Assembly: GCA_023614405.1 (NCBI GenBank) | Contig: CM042689.1 | Coordinates: forward strand, 282,479,533-282,543,532 | Length of the DNA: 64,000 bases | Reading direction: 5' to 3' | DNA from: Avena insularis | Lineage: Eukaryota; Streptophyta; Magnoliopsida; Poales; Poaceae | Shown: positions 19,983 to 30,500 of the stretch, piece by piece | How positions within the stretch are numbered: the stretch's first letter is position 1 | Layout: each line of letters starts with the position of its first letter | Notes under the pieces: model-generated | Seen by the model: only the letters and a program-made list of their open reading frames with translations | Databases searched by the model: none | What the model was told of the DNA's origin: nothing | Program-made: the position numbers and the translations under genes

Positions 19983-20473
19983 TGATGGGGATATGCCTAC
20001 CGGGGTATACCCAGCGGGACGTTTCCGACTGGCCCAAGAACTGGCGAGTGGGCCTGCAAGACGGCGACTGGATCAAGGCCTGGCGTGGATCCAAGCGACT
20101 GGAAGCTGAAGGCCCAGGAGAGTAGATAGGCCCAGTCGGATTAGGTTAAACGAGTACCGAAGCCTTAACTGATTCAGTTTAGATATGTAAACCCTAGGGG
20201 GAGGTGAGTCTATATAAACCTCCCTACAGGGCGTGTAGAGGAACGTTCCATCATACACCCAAGCAACTCGCCGCCTAGTCGTCGAGCTCGCCCCATTGTA
20301 CCTCCACCATAATACAATCTAGCAGGAGTAGGTCTTTACCCTCCGAGGGGCCGAACCTGGGTAAAACCCTGTGTCTCCGCCCTCATCTCGCACCGCAGAT
20401 GGCTGGCCGCCCTTGCCCTTCGTTCTACTACTCGCTGCCGATTGCAGCATCTGCCGTGACCATTCCCACGACA
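19983..20473 (+). repeat. 3' LTR of Gypsy A
   Basis: Pair of 8551-9040, with about a dozen substitutions and one indel visible by eye. The TATA box is at 20211-20218. The ATG at 20399 opens a frame that runs out of the LTR, through the target duplication, into the second half of CACTA A gene 2. Confidence 0.95.
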
Positions 20474-20478
20474 CCACC

Positions 20479-22322
20479 CCAACCCGATTATCGCCAACCT
20501 CCAAGTCCACCCCAACCTGATTATCACCAACCTCCAAGTCCACCCCGCCCCACTGACGATCGCCGCAGTAGGAGCACATCAACTCGATCTCCGCCTCCGC
20601 CTCCGTGCAATACTACTACCTCGTCGAAGAAACGGAAGTTCGACGGTCCCCCGCGCCCCACATCAAAGAAAGTTCAAACGCCAAAGATAGTCGATATCCC
20701 GCCGGCTCTTCCAAAGAGACCTTATGACAAGACCAATGAGGAAACTAACGCGGATGTGGCTGCCCAAGTTAAGGAGCATTTTGCACCCAAAAAGCCTGAG
20801 CCAAAGCCGGTATATAACGAAAAAACCAAAAAGTGGGCTAAGTCCTTTCTAGAGCAACCATCCCAGATATCGATGAATCTGGAATCAGACTATGACCGGG
20901 AGATTATTAAGCAAGCACGAAAGAAAAAAAATCACAAGTGCAAAAAGCGGGAAGCAAGTTGCCCAGCTCGGAGCACAGAAGAATCAATCGGTCGCCCCGC
21001 TCAAAGTCATTTCATACCTCGACAAGGCCTTCAGAGCTAAAATGGATATGGACATGCAAATAATGGACCCCAGAGCCTGTACTAATGCTGCACTAATGGG
21101 CATCACTGTATCGGAGGCCAAAGCACTTGCTACCGAAGCAAATATGTCTCTTGGTCAATATTTAGGCTATAAAGATACGCCAGTGGGTCAGATAGTACGG
21201 CAGTATGTCCAAGGGGAGCCTCTAGTCAGTAATGAGGAGCTCGCGCGTCTATCCACACATATGCGAAATCTGCATGAATGGTACATGTCGCAAGCAGAAA
21301 AAAAGCATCATAAAGATTGGTTTCCGGTGGACGTTAGAAAGGAGCATCACTTCAAACCATACTCGATACAGGTTCAAATGACCGAACTGTTTCAGTTATA
21401 CAACCAGCGCACCCTCGACAAATCTATCATTGGTTGCTACTGTCTGTAAGTTATTTATTTCTATAATTCAGTTTGTAGCTTTAGCTCGTTCATTGCATTT
21501 AATATATTATCCTAACTACATATTCTTTTGTATGATGATATTATATTCCGCAGAATGAAGATGCTTGAATGCAAAAGACCTAGAATATACGACGTTGGGT
21601 TCATTGACCCATATATCATTAATGAATATACGTTAAAGAATCACCCCAAAGATGTGGAGGAAGACCTGTGCAGGTTCTTAACCGAGCATAATTTTGTTAA
21701 GGAAATACTATTTCCTTACAACTTCAAGTGAGTGTTTATATCTTGTACACATTTTATTTTTGCTTACTGGATGAGCTATGCATGTATGCTTATGTAAATG
21801 TCCGCAGGTTCCACTGGATCTTGCTAAACATTCAAGTTGACAACTCCCTATTTGAAGTCCATGACTCATTAAGTTGGGACCAAGAGCAGTGGAGCGACAT
21901 GAAAGCAATGCTCCATATGTAATTTCAATCATTATCGCATTATATCGTCCTCTTTCATTCATTTCCTGATATCAAGTAACTAATAACTCCTTTGTTCATT
22001 TTCTTTGCCGAGCATGTGTTGGACACGGTTCAGACAGAAAATACCAGGTCCATTCAAAGAGGAGTTAACTTATAAAATGGTGAAGAGTTTACATCAGCCA
22101 CCGGGAACTCATTTATGTGGATACTACGTCTGCGAGTACATCCGCGAGTTGACCAGTAAGCGGAAAGTTGACTCACATTATATTTATGATTTGCGGGAGA
22201 CACTAGAGTCAGACCAGCGCATAAGAGCAATTCAAGAGGAGCTGGCGGGATTTATGATGAAGGAAGTCCTTGATGTACATGGAGAGCATTATGCGGATGA
22301 CGTGGAACTCGATTTGCCTTAG
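20479..22322 (+). pseudogene. CACTA A gene 2, 3' part with Ulp1/C48-like domain
   Basis: Continues the Pro-rich segment (QPDYRQPPSPP repeated), then a Lys-rich linker. A frameshift in an A8 run at about 20926-20934 separates it from the frame with GQYLGYKDTPVGQIVRQYVQ. Introns are clear: donor 21446 and acceptor 21553; donor 21728 and acceptor 21807; donor 21919 and acceptor about 22012. All joints keep frame. The C-terminal cysteine-protease-like domain has His in KFHWILLNI (21812), Asp in VHDSLSW (21863), Gln in LHQPPGTHLC and Cys in HLCGYYVCEYI (22116), so the Ulp1 triad is present. It ends at TAG 22320-22322. Catalytic activity is not proven; such domains are common in CACTA second ORFs. 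Confidence 0.8.
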
Positions 22323-22570
22323 TCATCTTCATGTAGCTGATATGATATATATATATATATATTCATCAATGACCATGTAATTTCAAAACATTTCTTCCTT
22401 TTGATATGATTGATTATATGTATGCTTGCAAGGGATCAATTAATTATATAAATGCATCGACGTGTAGTGTGTATGTAGTAGCATATAATATGTATACTGA
22501 AATATATGTTTGAATTATAGTGAAACACAAAACGAAAAAGGAACGAAATGGCAAAAAAAAGGAAATACAC
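22323..22570 (+). other. 3' untranslated region of CACTA A gene 2
   Basis: AT-rich, with a (TA)n run at about 22344-22362 and no coding signal. It leads into the subterminal repeats. Confidence 0.5.
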
Positions 22571-22831
22571 AATCTCTGCCGCGGCAGAGAAATGTGGTGT
22601 TTCTCTGCCGCGGCAGGAAACCTTTTAGTCCCGGGTGATGTTATAGCCCGGGACTAGAGGGTTCCCCCCCCCTCCCGCGACGCTGAAACAGACACGTAGC
22701 TGTTCTCAGTCGCGGGCCGTTGCGAGTCGGGACTAGAGGGGGGCCTCTAGTCCCGTTTTCGCAGTCCCGGACCCAAAACCGGGACTAGAGCCCATTGCGA
22801 ACCAGGACTACAGCCTTGTTTTCCACCAGTG
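22571..22831 (+). repeat. 3' subterminal repeats and terminus of CACTA A
   Basis: It opens with two CTCTGCCGCGGCAGAGAAA palindromic phrases (about 22575 and 22600). Then come CCTTTTAGTCCCGGG / CCCGGGACTAGAGG inverted pairs and a final AACCAGGACTACAGCC, ending TTCCACCAGTG at 22831, i.e. CACTGGTGGAA on the reverse strand. Confidence 0.85.
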
Positions 22832-23312
22832 TCATATGTTGAGCTATTGAGCACATGATGGAAGCTATCTTTGGATCTCAAATTTGCTATCCTATATGCA
22901 AGTACGGGTACTCACACGTGCTATATGTTCATCGTTTGATCTGATCTTTATATGATCAACTGTTGCAGTGAGTACTTGATAGGCTGCTATAATCTACATA
23001 TTACACAGTAGCTTTCTGTTTCACGTTGTTTGGAAAAGGAAAAAAATCAAGATTTACAATGTTGTCGTGCTGATACAGTGCTTGAAATAGTACTTTTCAT
23101 AGTTCATAAAATAAGAATCAATTGTTTATATTCTTTGACAAGTTGATTTTCGAGTGAGTTATTAGACACACAAACTATATTCCATTAAGATAGAAATATC
23201 TACCAGTTTACATGGTTGTGATTTTATACTTCAGAATAAGAACAACTACCATTATCAATAACACCATCCATACACCATCATTTCCCGCTGCAACGCGCGG
23301 GCTATCATCTAG
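22832..23312 (+). mobile_element. Helitron 3' end
   Basis: The right boundary shows the classic Helitron end: a GC hairpin (CCCGC...GCGGG, 23284-23301), a 7-nt gap, then CTAG at 23309-23312 followed by T. Independent support: the sequence to the right (from 23313, TTATTAGTGAAAC) matches copy B of the segmental duplication from 50028, where the uninterrupted site reads A at 50027 then T, the expected A/T target. The left end (TC) is not identified; CACTA A abuts or sits in the Helitron. No helicase coding in the visible 481 bp, which is AT-rich and otherwise featureless. Confidence 0.75.
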
Positions 23313-23629
23313 TTATTAGTGAAACCCCGCCCACTTAAATTACTCAATTAATTAAGATTATCAATTTTCTGAGTGACAAAAATGTTTTTCAGTTTATAGG
23401 ATAAGGAAAAAATCCAATTTTCTCGGTGACAAACTCAGGCTTCAAAAAAATGGAATGTAAAAAATTTCAATTTGCATCTAGAAAATTTGACCTTGATCCT
23501 AAATCAATAAAAAAACAAATGAAAAAAATATCGCATGACATCCTATGAGTTGTACTACTTACCGTCAAAGATGATGATCATGAGAATTCACAACTTTCAA
23601 AAAAAATAACTCCTTCAAAATATGTCCTA
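23313..23629 (+). repeat. Segmental-duplication copy A, left part
   Basis: Matches 50028-50340 closely (for example CCGCCCACTTAAATTACTCAA, GACAAACTCAGGCTTC, CCGTCAAAGATGAT, CTCCTTCAAAATATGT). It is interrupted at 23630 by CACTA B and continues at 47204. Confidence 0.85.
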
Positions 23630-24130
23630 CACTACTAGAGAAAAGGCTATAGGAGACATGCTTATGCGAGGCACATTTAGACCATATGCGCCTCCTATAA
23701 AATAGGCGAGGCACACTCCTTCTCCATGCGCCTCTGGTATAAAAATAGGCGAGGCGCATATGATAAGAATGCGTCTCCTATAATCCTTGTACGGACTAAA
23801 TCTAGCAGCCCCATATTATGCGAGGCGCATTCCAGTCATATGTGCCTCCTATATATTAGATAGGCGAGGCGTATTTGGGCAGAATGCGTCTCGCATAATC
23901 TGTGTGGGCCCGCGTGTTGGTAGGTGCACGAATATGCGAGGTGCATATGGTTATATGCCCCTCCTATATTTGATAATATGCGAGGCGCATATGGTCATAT
24001 GTGCCTAAAGTAACTCCTGCGGGCCCGGGCGGAGGTAGGTGGCCGCATATGCGAGGCGCATATTGCTATATGCGCCTCCTATAGTTTGAATTATAGGGGG
24101 CGCATATTGTGCAATATGCGCCTCCTATAC
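23630..24130 (+). repeat. 5' terminal and subterminal repeats of CACTA B
   Basis: Terminal CACTACTAGAGAAAAGGC followed by a dozen or so alternating TATGCGAGGCGCAT and ATATGCGCCTCCTATA motifs in both orientations. The last lies at about 24128. Motif spacing is irregular (about 20-60 bp). Confidence 0.9.
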
Positions 24131-24650
24131 CTGGCACCACTTTTTTCCAGCTTTTTGCACATGGAGCCAACTACCACCTCACTCACTTGTGTCACTTCTT
24201 CCTCCTCCACCAAGACAAATCTGGTCGCCCCCTCCTCCTCCCCACCTCATTTCCCCGATTGATTCACCATAGAAGCTTGCTCAACATCCATTGGTTGACA
24301 CCCATATGTAAGTGAAGTCTCTTGCTCCTCTAGATCTACAACATGTCCATTTACTTCTCCTCCGGCTCTCTTGCGCAAGTCGTTGTTGGAGGAAGCGTGA
24401 AGGCGTTGCTTGCATGTATGCGCTTGTCAGAGACACCGACTATATGATTGTGTTGTGGTGCTACTTTTTGTGCAGGGATTTCATTTGAGATGCCAATGTT
24501 TCGCCGGAATGTCGATTTATTTCTTTTCCGGCGAATTTCTGGCACTCGCGGATGTCTTCTTTTTAGGGGAGGTCATGCCGAATTTTTCCGGCGATCCACG
24601 TCCATATATGCTCTAATTATTCTCTTGCTCTTTGTACCACACAGGCGGCC
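24131..24650 (+). other. Leader of CACTA B transposase with conserved hairpin
   Basis: Untranslated leader with a possible exon-intron structure (acceptors TTTTTGTGCAG at about 24476 and TTTGTACCACACAG at about 24643, just before the ATG at 24651). It holds an inverted repeat, 24492-24509 with 24526-24543 (core TTCGCCGGAA/TTCCGGCGAA, perfect). A homologous segment of about 120 bp lies upstream of the second gene at about 30340-30470. Confidence 0.6.
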
Positions 24651-27600
24651 ATGGTCCGACCACTGATCAACAAAGCCCGCGTGGATAGGTGGATGACATG
24701 CGCGAGGGCCAACATGGAACGTGCAAACAAGACAGAGATAAGATGTCCATGTCGGGACTGCAAGCTGATGTATCTGATAAGGCATGATTCCGGAATGCTG
24801 GATTCGCACCTGCTTCGACGTAGTTTCATGGATGGCTACACTCGATGGATACGTGATGACGAATATGATGATGAGGATGTCAATAATGGTGAAGATCAAG
24901 ATGCCAGTGATGATCACGAAGATCAAGGCGCCGATCCACGATCACGAAGATCAGGGTGGCACTGGACATGGACACGAAGATGATCAAGGTGGCGTCGGGC
25001 ATGGACACGAAGATGATCAAGGTGGCGCCGGTCATGAACACGAAGATCAAGGTGCCGACCATGATTCGAGCTGGTTGCGAGACCCTCATGTCCAAGATCT
25101 GCTTCTCAAGGAGACGAGTAACGCCAGAGCCGCCGGTAGAGAAAGCTAAACTGGAGCAAATGGAGAAAGACGCGGTCACTCCATTGTTTGACGGATGCAA
25201 CGACGGGGATACCCGTCTAAATGTAACGCTTAGGGCTCTGGAGATGAAGGCGAAACACAAAATGACCGACGAATGTTTCGACGACAACATTGTATTCTGG
25301 CACGATATTCTTCCCAAGAAGGGGAACACATGTCCGACTAGTATCGCTGAGGCGAAGAAAGTCGTCTGCCCTCTCAATCTACCGCACGTGAAATACCACG
25401 TCTGCATAAATGATTGCATCATCTACCGGGGCGAGGACGCGGAGAAGACCACGTGTCCGGTGTGCAAGACCTCTCGATACAAGAGAGGGACCAAGAAAGC
25501 TCCTAGGAAGGTGGTGTGGTACTTTCCTCTAACTCCTCGTTTGCAGCGGTATTGCAGACCCTAAGGAAGCACAGCTCATGCGGCCTTGGAGAAAGAAAGA
25601 GGCCGGAAGACGATGATCCGGAGAAGGAGGAAATGTTGAGGCACCCTTCGGATGCTTGCTAGTGGAAGGCGTTGGACCTCCAATATTACCAACATTTTGG
25701 GAAAGAGTCAAGGAACCTCAGGCTGGGCGTGAGCACTGACGGACTCAATCCGTTTGGAAGCCAGAGCAGCACACACAGCACCTGGCCCGTGTTTGTATGG
25801 ATCTACAACCTTCCCCCTGGTTGTGCATGAAGAATAAGTACGTAACCATGAGTATGCTCGTTCAAGGGCCAAAACAACCTGGTACAGACATCAATCTGTA
25901 TCTCACGTTGTTGAAAGAGGAGTTGGCCACGTTATGGGAAGAAGGAACCCATACATGGGACGCCTCGAGACAAGACTACTTTGACATGAGAGCGGCGGTG
26001 ATCACGACGGTGCAAGACTATCCCGGTTACGGATACTTCTCGGGGCAGGTGGTCCAAGGATTCTATGGGTGCGTTAGGTGCAAGGATAATACAACGCATC
26101 AGCTACAGAAAGATCCCGGGTCAGGGAAAACCGTGTTCCTTGGGGCTCGGAGGTGGCTTCCCAAGAATCACGCCTGGAGAAAGCTAGGACATCTGTTCGA
26201 TGGGACGATCGAGCTCCGAAGAATCCCACACCAGAAGAGTGGCGTGGAAATCTACAAGCTGTTGAATAACTGGAAGGAGTGCCCTGCGCTAGGAAAGACC
26301 CAGAAGAAGCCAGAGCCGTTGCTGAAGGTATGGAAGGCGAGGTCTGTTTTCTGGGACTTTCCATACTGGAAGATCCTCCGCATGCCTCATAGCCTTGATC
26401 TCATGCATATCACGAAGAACGTGGGCGAGAGTCTGCTTGCCACCCTCCTTAACACCAACAAGACCAAAGATGGGCCGAAGGCAAGGAACGACTTGAAGCA
26501 TATGGGCATCAGGGATGAACTTCAACCACCACCTAGTGATGATGAGGAGGAGGACGAGGTAGAGGAGACAGAAACACAGAATAGCCGTCGTCACAAGGGG
26601 AAAAAGGTTAAGAAGGGAGAGATCAAGCTCAAGGCCTCATGCTTCACTCTGAGTAAGCAGATGGCTAGACGAGGCGAAGCAGCGCTTCAGCGGGATGAAG
26701 TCTCACGACGACGCCGTGCTAATGACGCAGGTACTCCCGGTCGCGATCCGAGGTATAATGGACAAGCACATCCGTGAAACACTGTTTGGCCTCTGCAACT
26801 TTTTTGACGTCATCTCTCGGAAGTCGATAGGCATTAAGCAGCTCACGAGGCTACAGGACGAGATCGTGGTGATAATGTGCGAGCTCGAGATCTATTTCCT
26901 CCCCGCTTTCTTTGACATCATGCTTCATCTGCTTCTCCATGTCGTGGAGGATGTCGTCCAGCTCGGTCCTGCATTTCTGTGAAGCATGATGCCGTTCGAA
27001 AGGCTCAATGGACACATCAAGGGATACGTTAAGAACAAGTCCCGTCCAGATGGAAGCATAGCAAACGGCTTCCTGGCCAAAGAGTGCATCTCTTTCTGCT
27101 CGAACTTTCTACAAACCGAGACCCCTCTTGGTATGCCATTCAACAAGCACCACGGGAGGCTCGCTGGATGGGGTCACCGCGAGGGTCGACGTGCAAAGCA
27201 TGTCGACATGGAGGGCCGAACCAAGGACTTTGAAAGAGCAAACCTGGTCGCGCTACAACACCTGCAGGTGGTTGATCCATACATACATGAGCACAAAGAG
27301 TTTATCAAGAAGAATTACGCTGATCGGGGGCGCCAGGTCCCGAGGGAGGAAGATGTTATCAAGGAGCACAACTCCGGTTTCACGCGGTGGTTCAGGGAGA
27401 AGGTCATAGCTAATCCACCGCAGGTCGAGTACTCGGAGGAAGATAAACTCATATTCTCATTGTCACAGGGCGCCTCGCACAACCTCATGACCTATCAGGC
27501 TTACGATATCAACGGATACACGTTCTACACAGAGGAAAAAGACAATAACTGCGATTACCAGAACTCAGGGGTAACGGGGATATTCTACACCGGCGACATC

Positions 27601-27900
27601 CCGGAAAGATACTACGGAAGGATCGAGGAGATTTGGGAGCTCGACTATGTTACGGAGAAGGCGCCGATGTTCCGTGTCAGGTGGGCCAAGAGCGTCGAGA
27701 AAGAAGACCGGTATTTCACCACCATGGTTATACCGTCAAAGACCACCACCTAACGCACCCGCAAGAAATGAGCCTTGGGTTTTGGCTAGCAAAGTCGACC
27801 AATGCTGGTACATCAAAGACCGTCAAAGCCTAGGGTTGTCGTCGGGAGAGGCAAAAGGAACATTATCGGAATGGATGAGTCGCCAACAAGCAAGACTTTG
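24651..27900 (+). pseudogene. CACTA B transposase (TNP2-like), broken
   Basis: Starts MVRPLINKARVDRWM and contains the N-terminal Transpos_assoc zinc-finger-like domain (TEIRCPCRDCKLMYLI, residues about 8-75). A 36-bp repeat region follows (24930-25070), then HVCINDCIIYRGED and TTCPVCKTSRYKR. The Transposase_21 core has VSTDGLNPFG (about 25735) and MPHSLDLMHITKN (about 26395); an acidic insert at about 26535-26580 (DDEEEDEVEETE) precedes the DUF4218-like part (26695-27100, with MMPFERLNGHIKGYV). The DUF4216-like part has YGRIEEIWELDY and MFRVRWAK. Breaks: frame changes near 24940, 25140, 25560 and 26690, stops at about 25670 and 26980 (TGG to TGA likely), and a frameshift near 27745 before NEPWVLASKVDQCWYIKD. 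Confidence 0.9.
24925..25075 (+). repeat. 36-bp in-frame repeat in CACTA B transposase
   Basis: About four units encoding GHGHEDDQGGxG (12 residues, His/Asp/Gln/Gly). Units occur near 24930, 24965, 25000 and 25035, one of them shortened. It links the N-terminal zinc-finger part to the catalytic part. Confidence 0.8.
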
Positions 27901-28440
27901 ACGAGCGGCGACCGAAGATAAAAAGGTATGGCAACCAAACACCGTACACCACAACCCTACCTAAGAAAGGACTTCCGTTAAAGAGAAGTAGTGAAGACGT
28001 CCCGGACCTAACCTATGCAACCGCGACAAAGAAGGGCAAGAAGACGACCATTGTCAAGAAACGCTAGCGCGCTCCGACCATTGTCAAGAACCGTCGTGTG
28101 TGTGGCCTACTATTATGTATCAAAACATTCTTAATTTTCATTATGTGTGTGTTATAATAATATTGCATTGAGAATATTATGTATCGACAAGACACATTCA
28201 TTCAGAATACTCACTTTTGTTGTTTTAGCAATATTTGAATATTTAAAATATTTGTAGTATATTTTATAGTTCATATTGTGTTCGGACAATGCTTTTACAT
28301 GAAAAATGGCCTTTAAAAAAAATTCCAAAAAATTGTTAACCTTAGGATTCGAACCTGGGTGGCCAGTGAAATAGGACAAGGCATGTTACCACTAGGCTGT
28401 TGTGTGTTTGTTGACAGAAACTTGCGCACTGCCCTATTTG
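27901..28440 (+). other. 3' region of CACTA B transposase and spacer
   Basis: The first part still carries remnants of a Lys-rich C-terminus in shifting frames (about 27900-28065), then an AT-rich 3' untranslated stretch. A tRNA-like segment lies at 28336-28412 on the minus strand. Confidence 0.5.
28336..28412 (-). repeat. tRNA-derived (SINE-like) pol III promoter segment
   Basis: On the minus strand an A-box-like AGCCTAGTGGTAA (28386-28398) is followed 30 nt later by a perfect B box GGTTCGAATCC (28345-28355). A T-rich run follows on the same strand (28310-28335). No convincing acceptor stem or anticodon arm is seen, so it is not called as a tRNA gene. It could be a short SINE or a tRNA pseudogene. 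Confidence 0.4.
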
Positions 28441-28540
28441 TCTAGGATTGCATATTGTACGAGGCGCATTTAGCCCAGATGTGCCTCGCGTAATATTATA
28501 CGAGGCGCACTTTGCGATATGCGCCTCGCATAATCCGGTA
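28441..28540 (+). promoter_or_regulatory. Internal GAGGCGCAT motif cluster upstream of CACTA B gene 2
   Basis: Four motifs of the terminal type (ACGAGGCGCATTTAG, GTGCCTCGCG, ACGAGGCGCAC, ATATGCGCCTCGCAT) within 90 bp, directly upstream of the leader of the second gene. They lie 4.3 kb from the left terminal cluster and match its sequence. Confidence 0.65.
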
Positions 28541-30500
28541 TAGATCAAAACACACAGCTAGTACCACACGATCTTTCTTCACATCTCACGCACGCGCGCC
28601 GTCTCACATCTCACAGATCGAACCCGTCTCCGCCGCCCGGAGCAGCCCGCCGTCCGCGCCCGGAGCAGCCCACCCACCGGACCTGCAACCTCACCTCCGT
28701 CCTCGTCCGCCGGACCTGCAACCTCACCTCCGTCCTCACGAAAAGGTGAGCGCCGCCAAAGGATACGGCAGGCAGACCAGGAGCGCCGCTCCCCCTTCTC
28801 CCATTCCCCTCTCCCTCCCCTTCACCTACCCCTCTTCCCTCTCCCTGATACTTCGGCGATCACCTACAGGAGGAGCACACCTCGCCCGCGACCCGCACGC
28901 CCCGTGGAGGAGGAGCCCGACGCCGCCGTCCCCGTGAAGGAGGAGCTCGCCGCTCGCGGAAGCAACACACCAAGCCTGGCGAGCAGGTAAGCATAAAAGA
29001 CCCATATCCATGGCTGCCGTGCTTCTCCCGCTAGAGGGATCTCCTTTATAAGCCTCCTCTTGTCTGACTCCTACACGTGATCTGTAACTCTTCTCAAGAT
29101 CATCCTTTTCCTTTGTCCGCACTTGTTGGAGGATGCTGATTCAGTGTTGTGGCGAATCTTCTTCAGTCAGCAGTTGCTCTTTGTTCTGTTCCGTTTGGTC
29201 ACTGCTACTTTGGGGACTCTGTATCTTGTTTGCTCGTGGAATGGACGCACTGCTTGTGCTTGTGAAGTGACACTAGTTTTCAGAGTTTTGCCTGTTCCTG
29301 GAAGTTTGGAGTGTCCAGCGATGCTTGCAGATCAGTACCTAGGATGTTATTATACTGGGAAGATGCAGAGTGTTCTTGTCCTTTGTGTGCTCAGATGTAT
29401 TTCTGGGTGACTTTTCTTCTTTTTAGCATCGACAAACTGGGAAGATCTCAGATGTACTTGCCCATGTTTCCCTCATTTGTTCATGTGCGCGCACGTCTCT
29501 ACTATTGCTTTGCGGACCTCTGACTAAGATTTGATCCAGAGACTGGCATGATCTCCACTCTCTGCCTACCTGTGAATTGTGATGACCTTTGCCTTGCCTG
29601 TTTGTCTGTTGCGGGTTGATGCACTCCTTATGAAGTGCTGTTAGAAGTTTTCTGTGTTTATCTTTTGGGTTTTTTTTCTTCTTCTGAAAGTTTGGAGTGT
29701 CTAGTCTTCATCCTGTCACAGTTCTGAACCATCTGTGAACAACAATTAGGTGCAGCCTGGATGCAGGCAGCGGTCTCGGTCTGAAAGTTTGGTTTGCTTG
29801 TGGGTATCTCTGTTGAGATTATGCACCTGGAGTTGGATATCCCTGTTGTGTGATCTAAGGGGGGAGGGAGGTCTGATTCTCCTTTCTGGCAGCGACACTT
29901 GCAGATTAGTAGTACTATCATGTTGGGGTTTTGGGATGCTGTTTTCCAGTTTACCCTTTTATTTGTGCGTTGTATGTCTACACTTTGTCATTCATAATGC
30001 AACATGAGTACTGCTTCGCTCACTCCCCATTCTAGTAAAAATTCCTGACATTTCATAAAAAATCTCAATGAACTTCTGATACCAAGCTTTGATTTCAGAA
30101 TGACTTCAACGCACCCAGTTATTAATTCTAAAAGATGTTGATAGATGAATGGAACCTCTGCTGATATGTACTGATCCTTGCCTTGCCATGCACACTCGGT
30201 AAAACCGTTAATTTGGTTGTGTTTGTGTATGCTGGTTGTGTTTGTGTATGCTGGCAGCAAAACTTGATGTTCTGCTGGCTGTGTTTGTGTATGCTGGCAG
30301 CAAAATGGCTGTGTTTATTTCTATTTAGGATTTTTTCTGCAGGTTTTTCTTTTTGAGTTGCCAATGTTTCGCTGGAATGTTGATTCATTTCCGTTCCGGC
30401 GAATTTCTGGCACTCCTAGTCATAGAAAATTAGCAAAGTTCATGCCAAAATTTTCTGTGAATTTTTGTGCTTATTAGTTTCATTTATTTGTGTGTTTAGA
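28541..30500 (+). other. GC-rich leader exon and long first intron of CACTA B gene 2
   Basis: The leader (about 28545-28988) has duplicated CCGGACCTGCAACCTCACCTC phrases and ends in a strong donor (GAGCAG then GTAAGC, about 28988). About 1.5 kb of T-rich intron-like sequence without supported coding follows. It includes GTTGTGTTTGTGTATGCTGG repeats at about 30215-30320 and the hairpin segment (30360-30411) shared with the transposase leader. The acceptor TTTGTGTGTTTAG lies just before the ATG at 30501. Confidence 0.55.

Larger units (their letters stand above)
8551..20473 (+). mobile_element. TAT-lineage Ty3/Gypsy LTR retrotransposon with antisense gene
   Basis: LTRs of 490 bp (8551-9040) and 491 bp (19983-20473), both TG...CA (TGATGGGG...CCCACGACA), are flanked by the 5-bp duplication CCACC (8546-8550 and 20474-20478). 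A primer-binding site starts at 9041 and a polypurine tract ends at 19982. Order on the plus strand is gag, protease, RT, RNase H, a second (archaeal-type) RNase H, integrase, then a reverse-strand spliced gene. The order PR-RT-RH-aRH-INT plus an antisense gene is typical of the TAT branch. By eye the LTRs differ at roughly a dozen positions, so the insertion is fairly young, yet most ORFs carry stops or frameshifts. Confidence 0.95.
1..22831 (+). mobile_element. CACTA (En/Spm) DNA transposon A, left end outside the window
   Basis: The right terminus reads CACTG on the reverse strand (ends at 22831) and is preceded by inverted copies of a TAGTCCCGG motif (22571-22831), as in grass CACTA elements. 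Inside, on the plus strand, lie a TNP2-like transposase (1-3081) and a second gene with a C-terminal Ulp1-like domain (6662-22322). The same motif appears in the terminal region and in the block between the two genes, which argues that all of this is one element. The left terminus and target duplication lie outside the window; the base triplet right of the end is TCA. A complete Gypsy element (8551-20473) is inserted in the second gene, so without it the visible part is about 10.9 kb. Confidence 0.85.

Noticed and set aside
28441..28540. Possible CRISPR-like or miniature transposon from regular palindromic repeats
   Set aside because: The repeats are the CACTA B subterminal motif, irregularly spaced, without complete terminal inverted repeats or a duplication; eukaryotic context.
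29123..29530. Two plus-strand frames of 70-95 codons with hydrophobic stretches
   Set aside because: They lie in the long first intron of CACTA B gene 2, are T-rich and lack any family signal.
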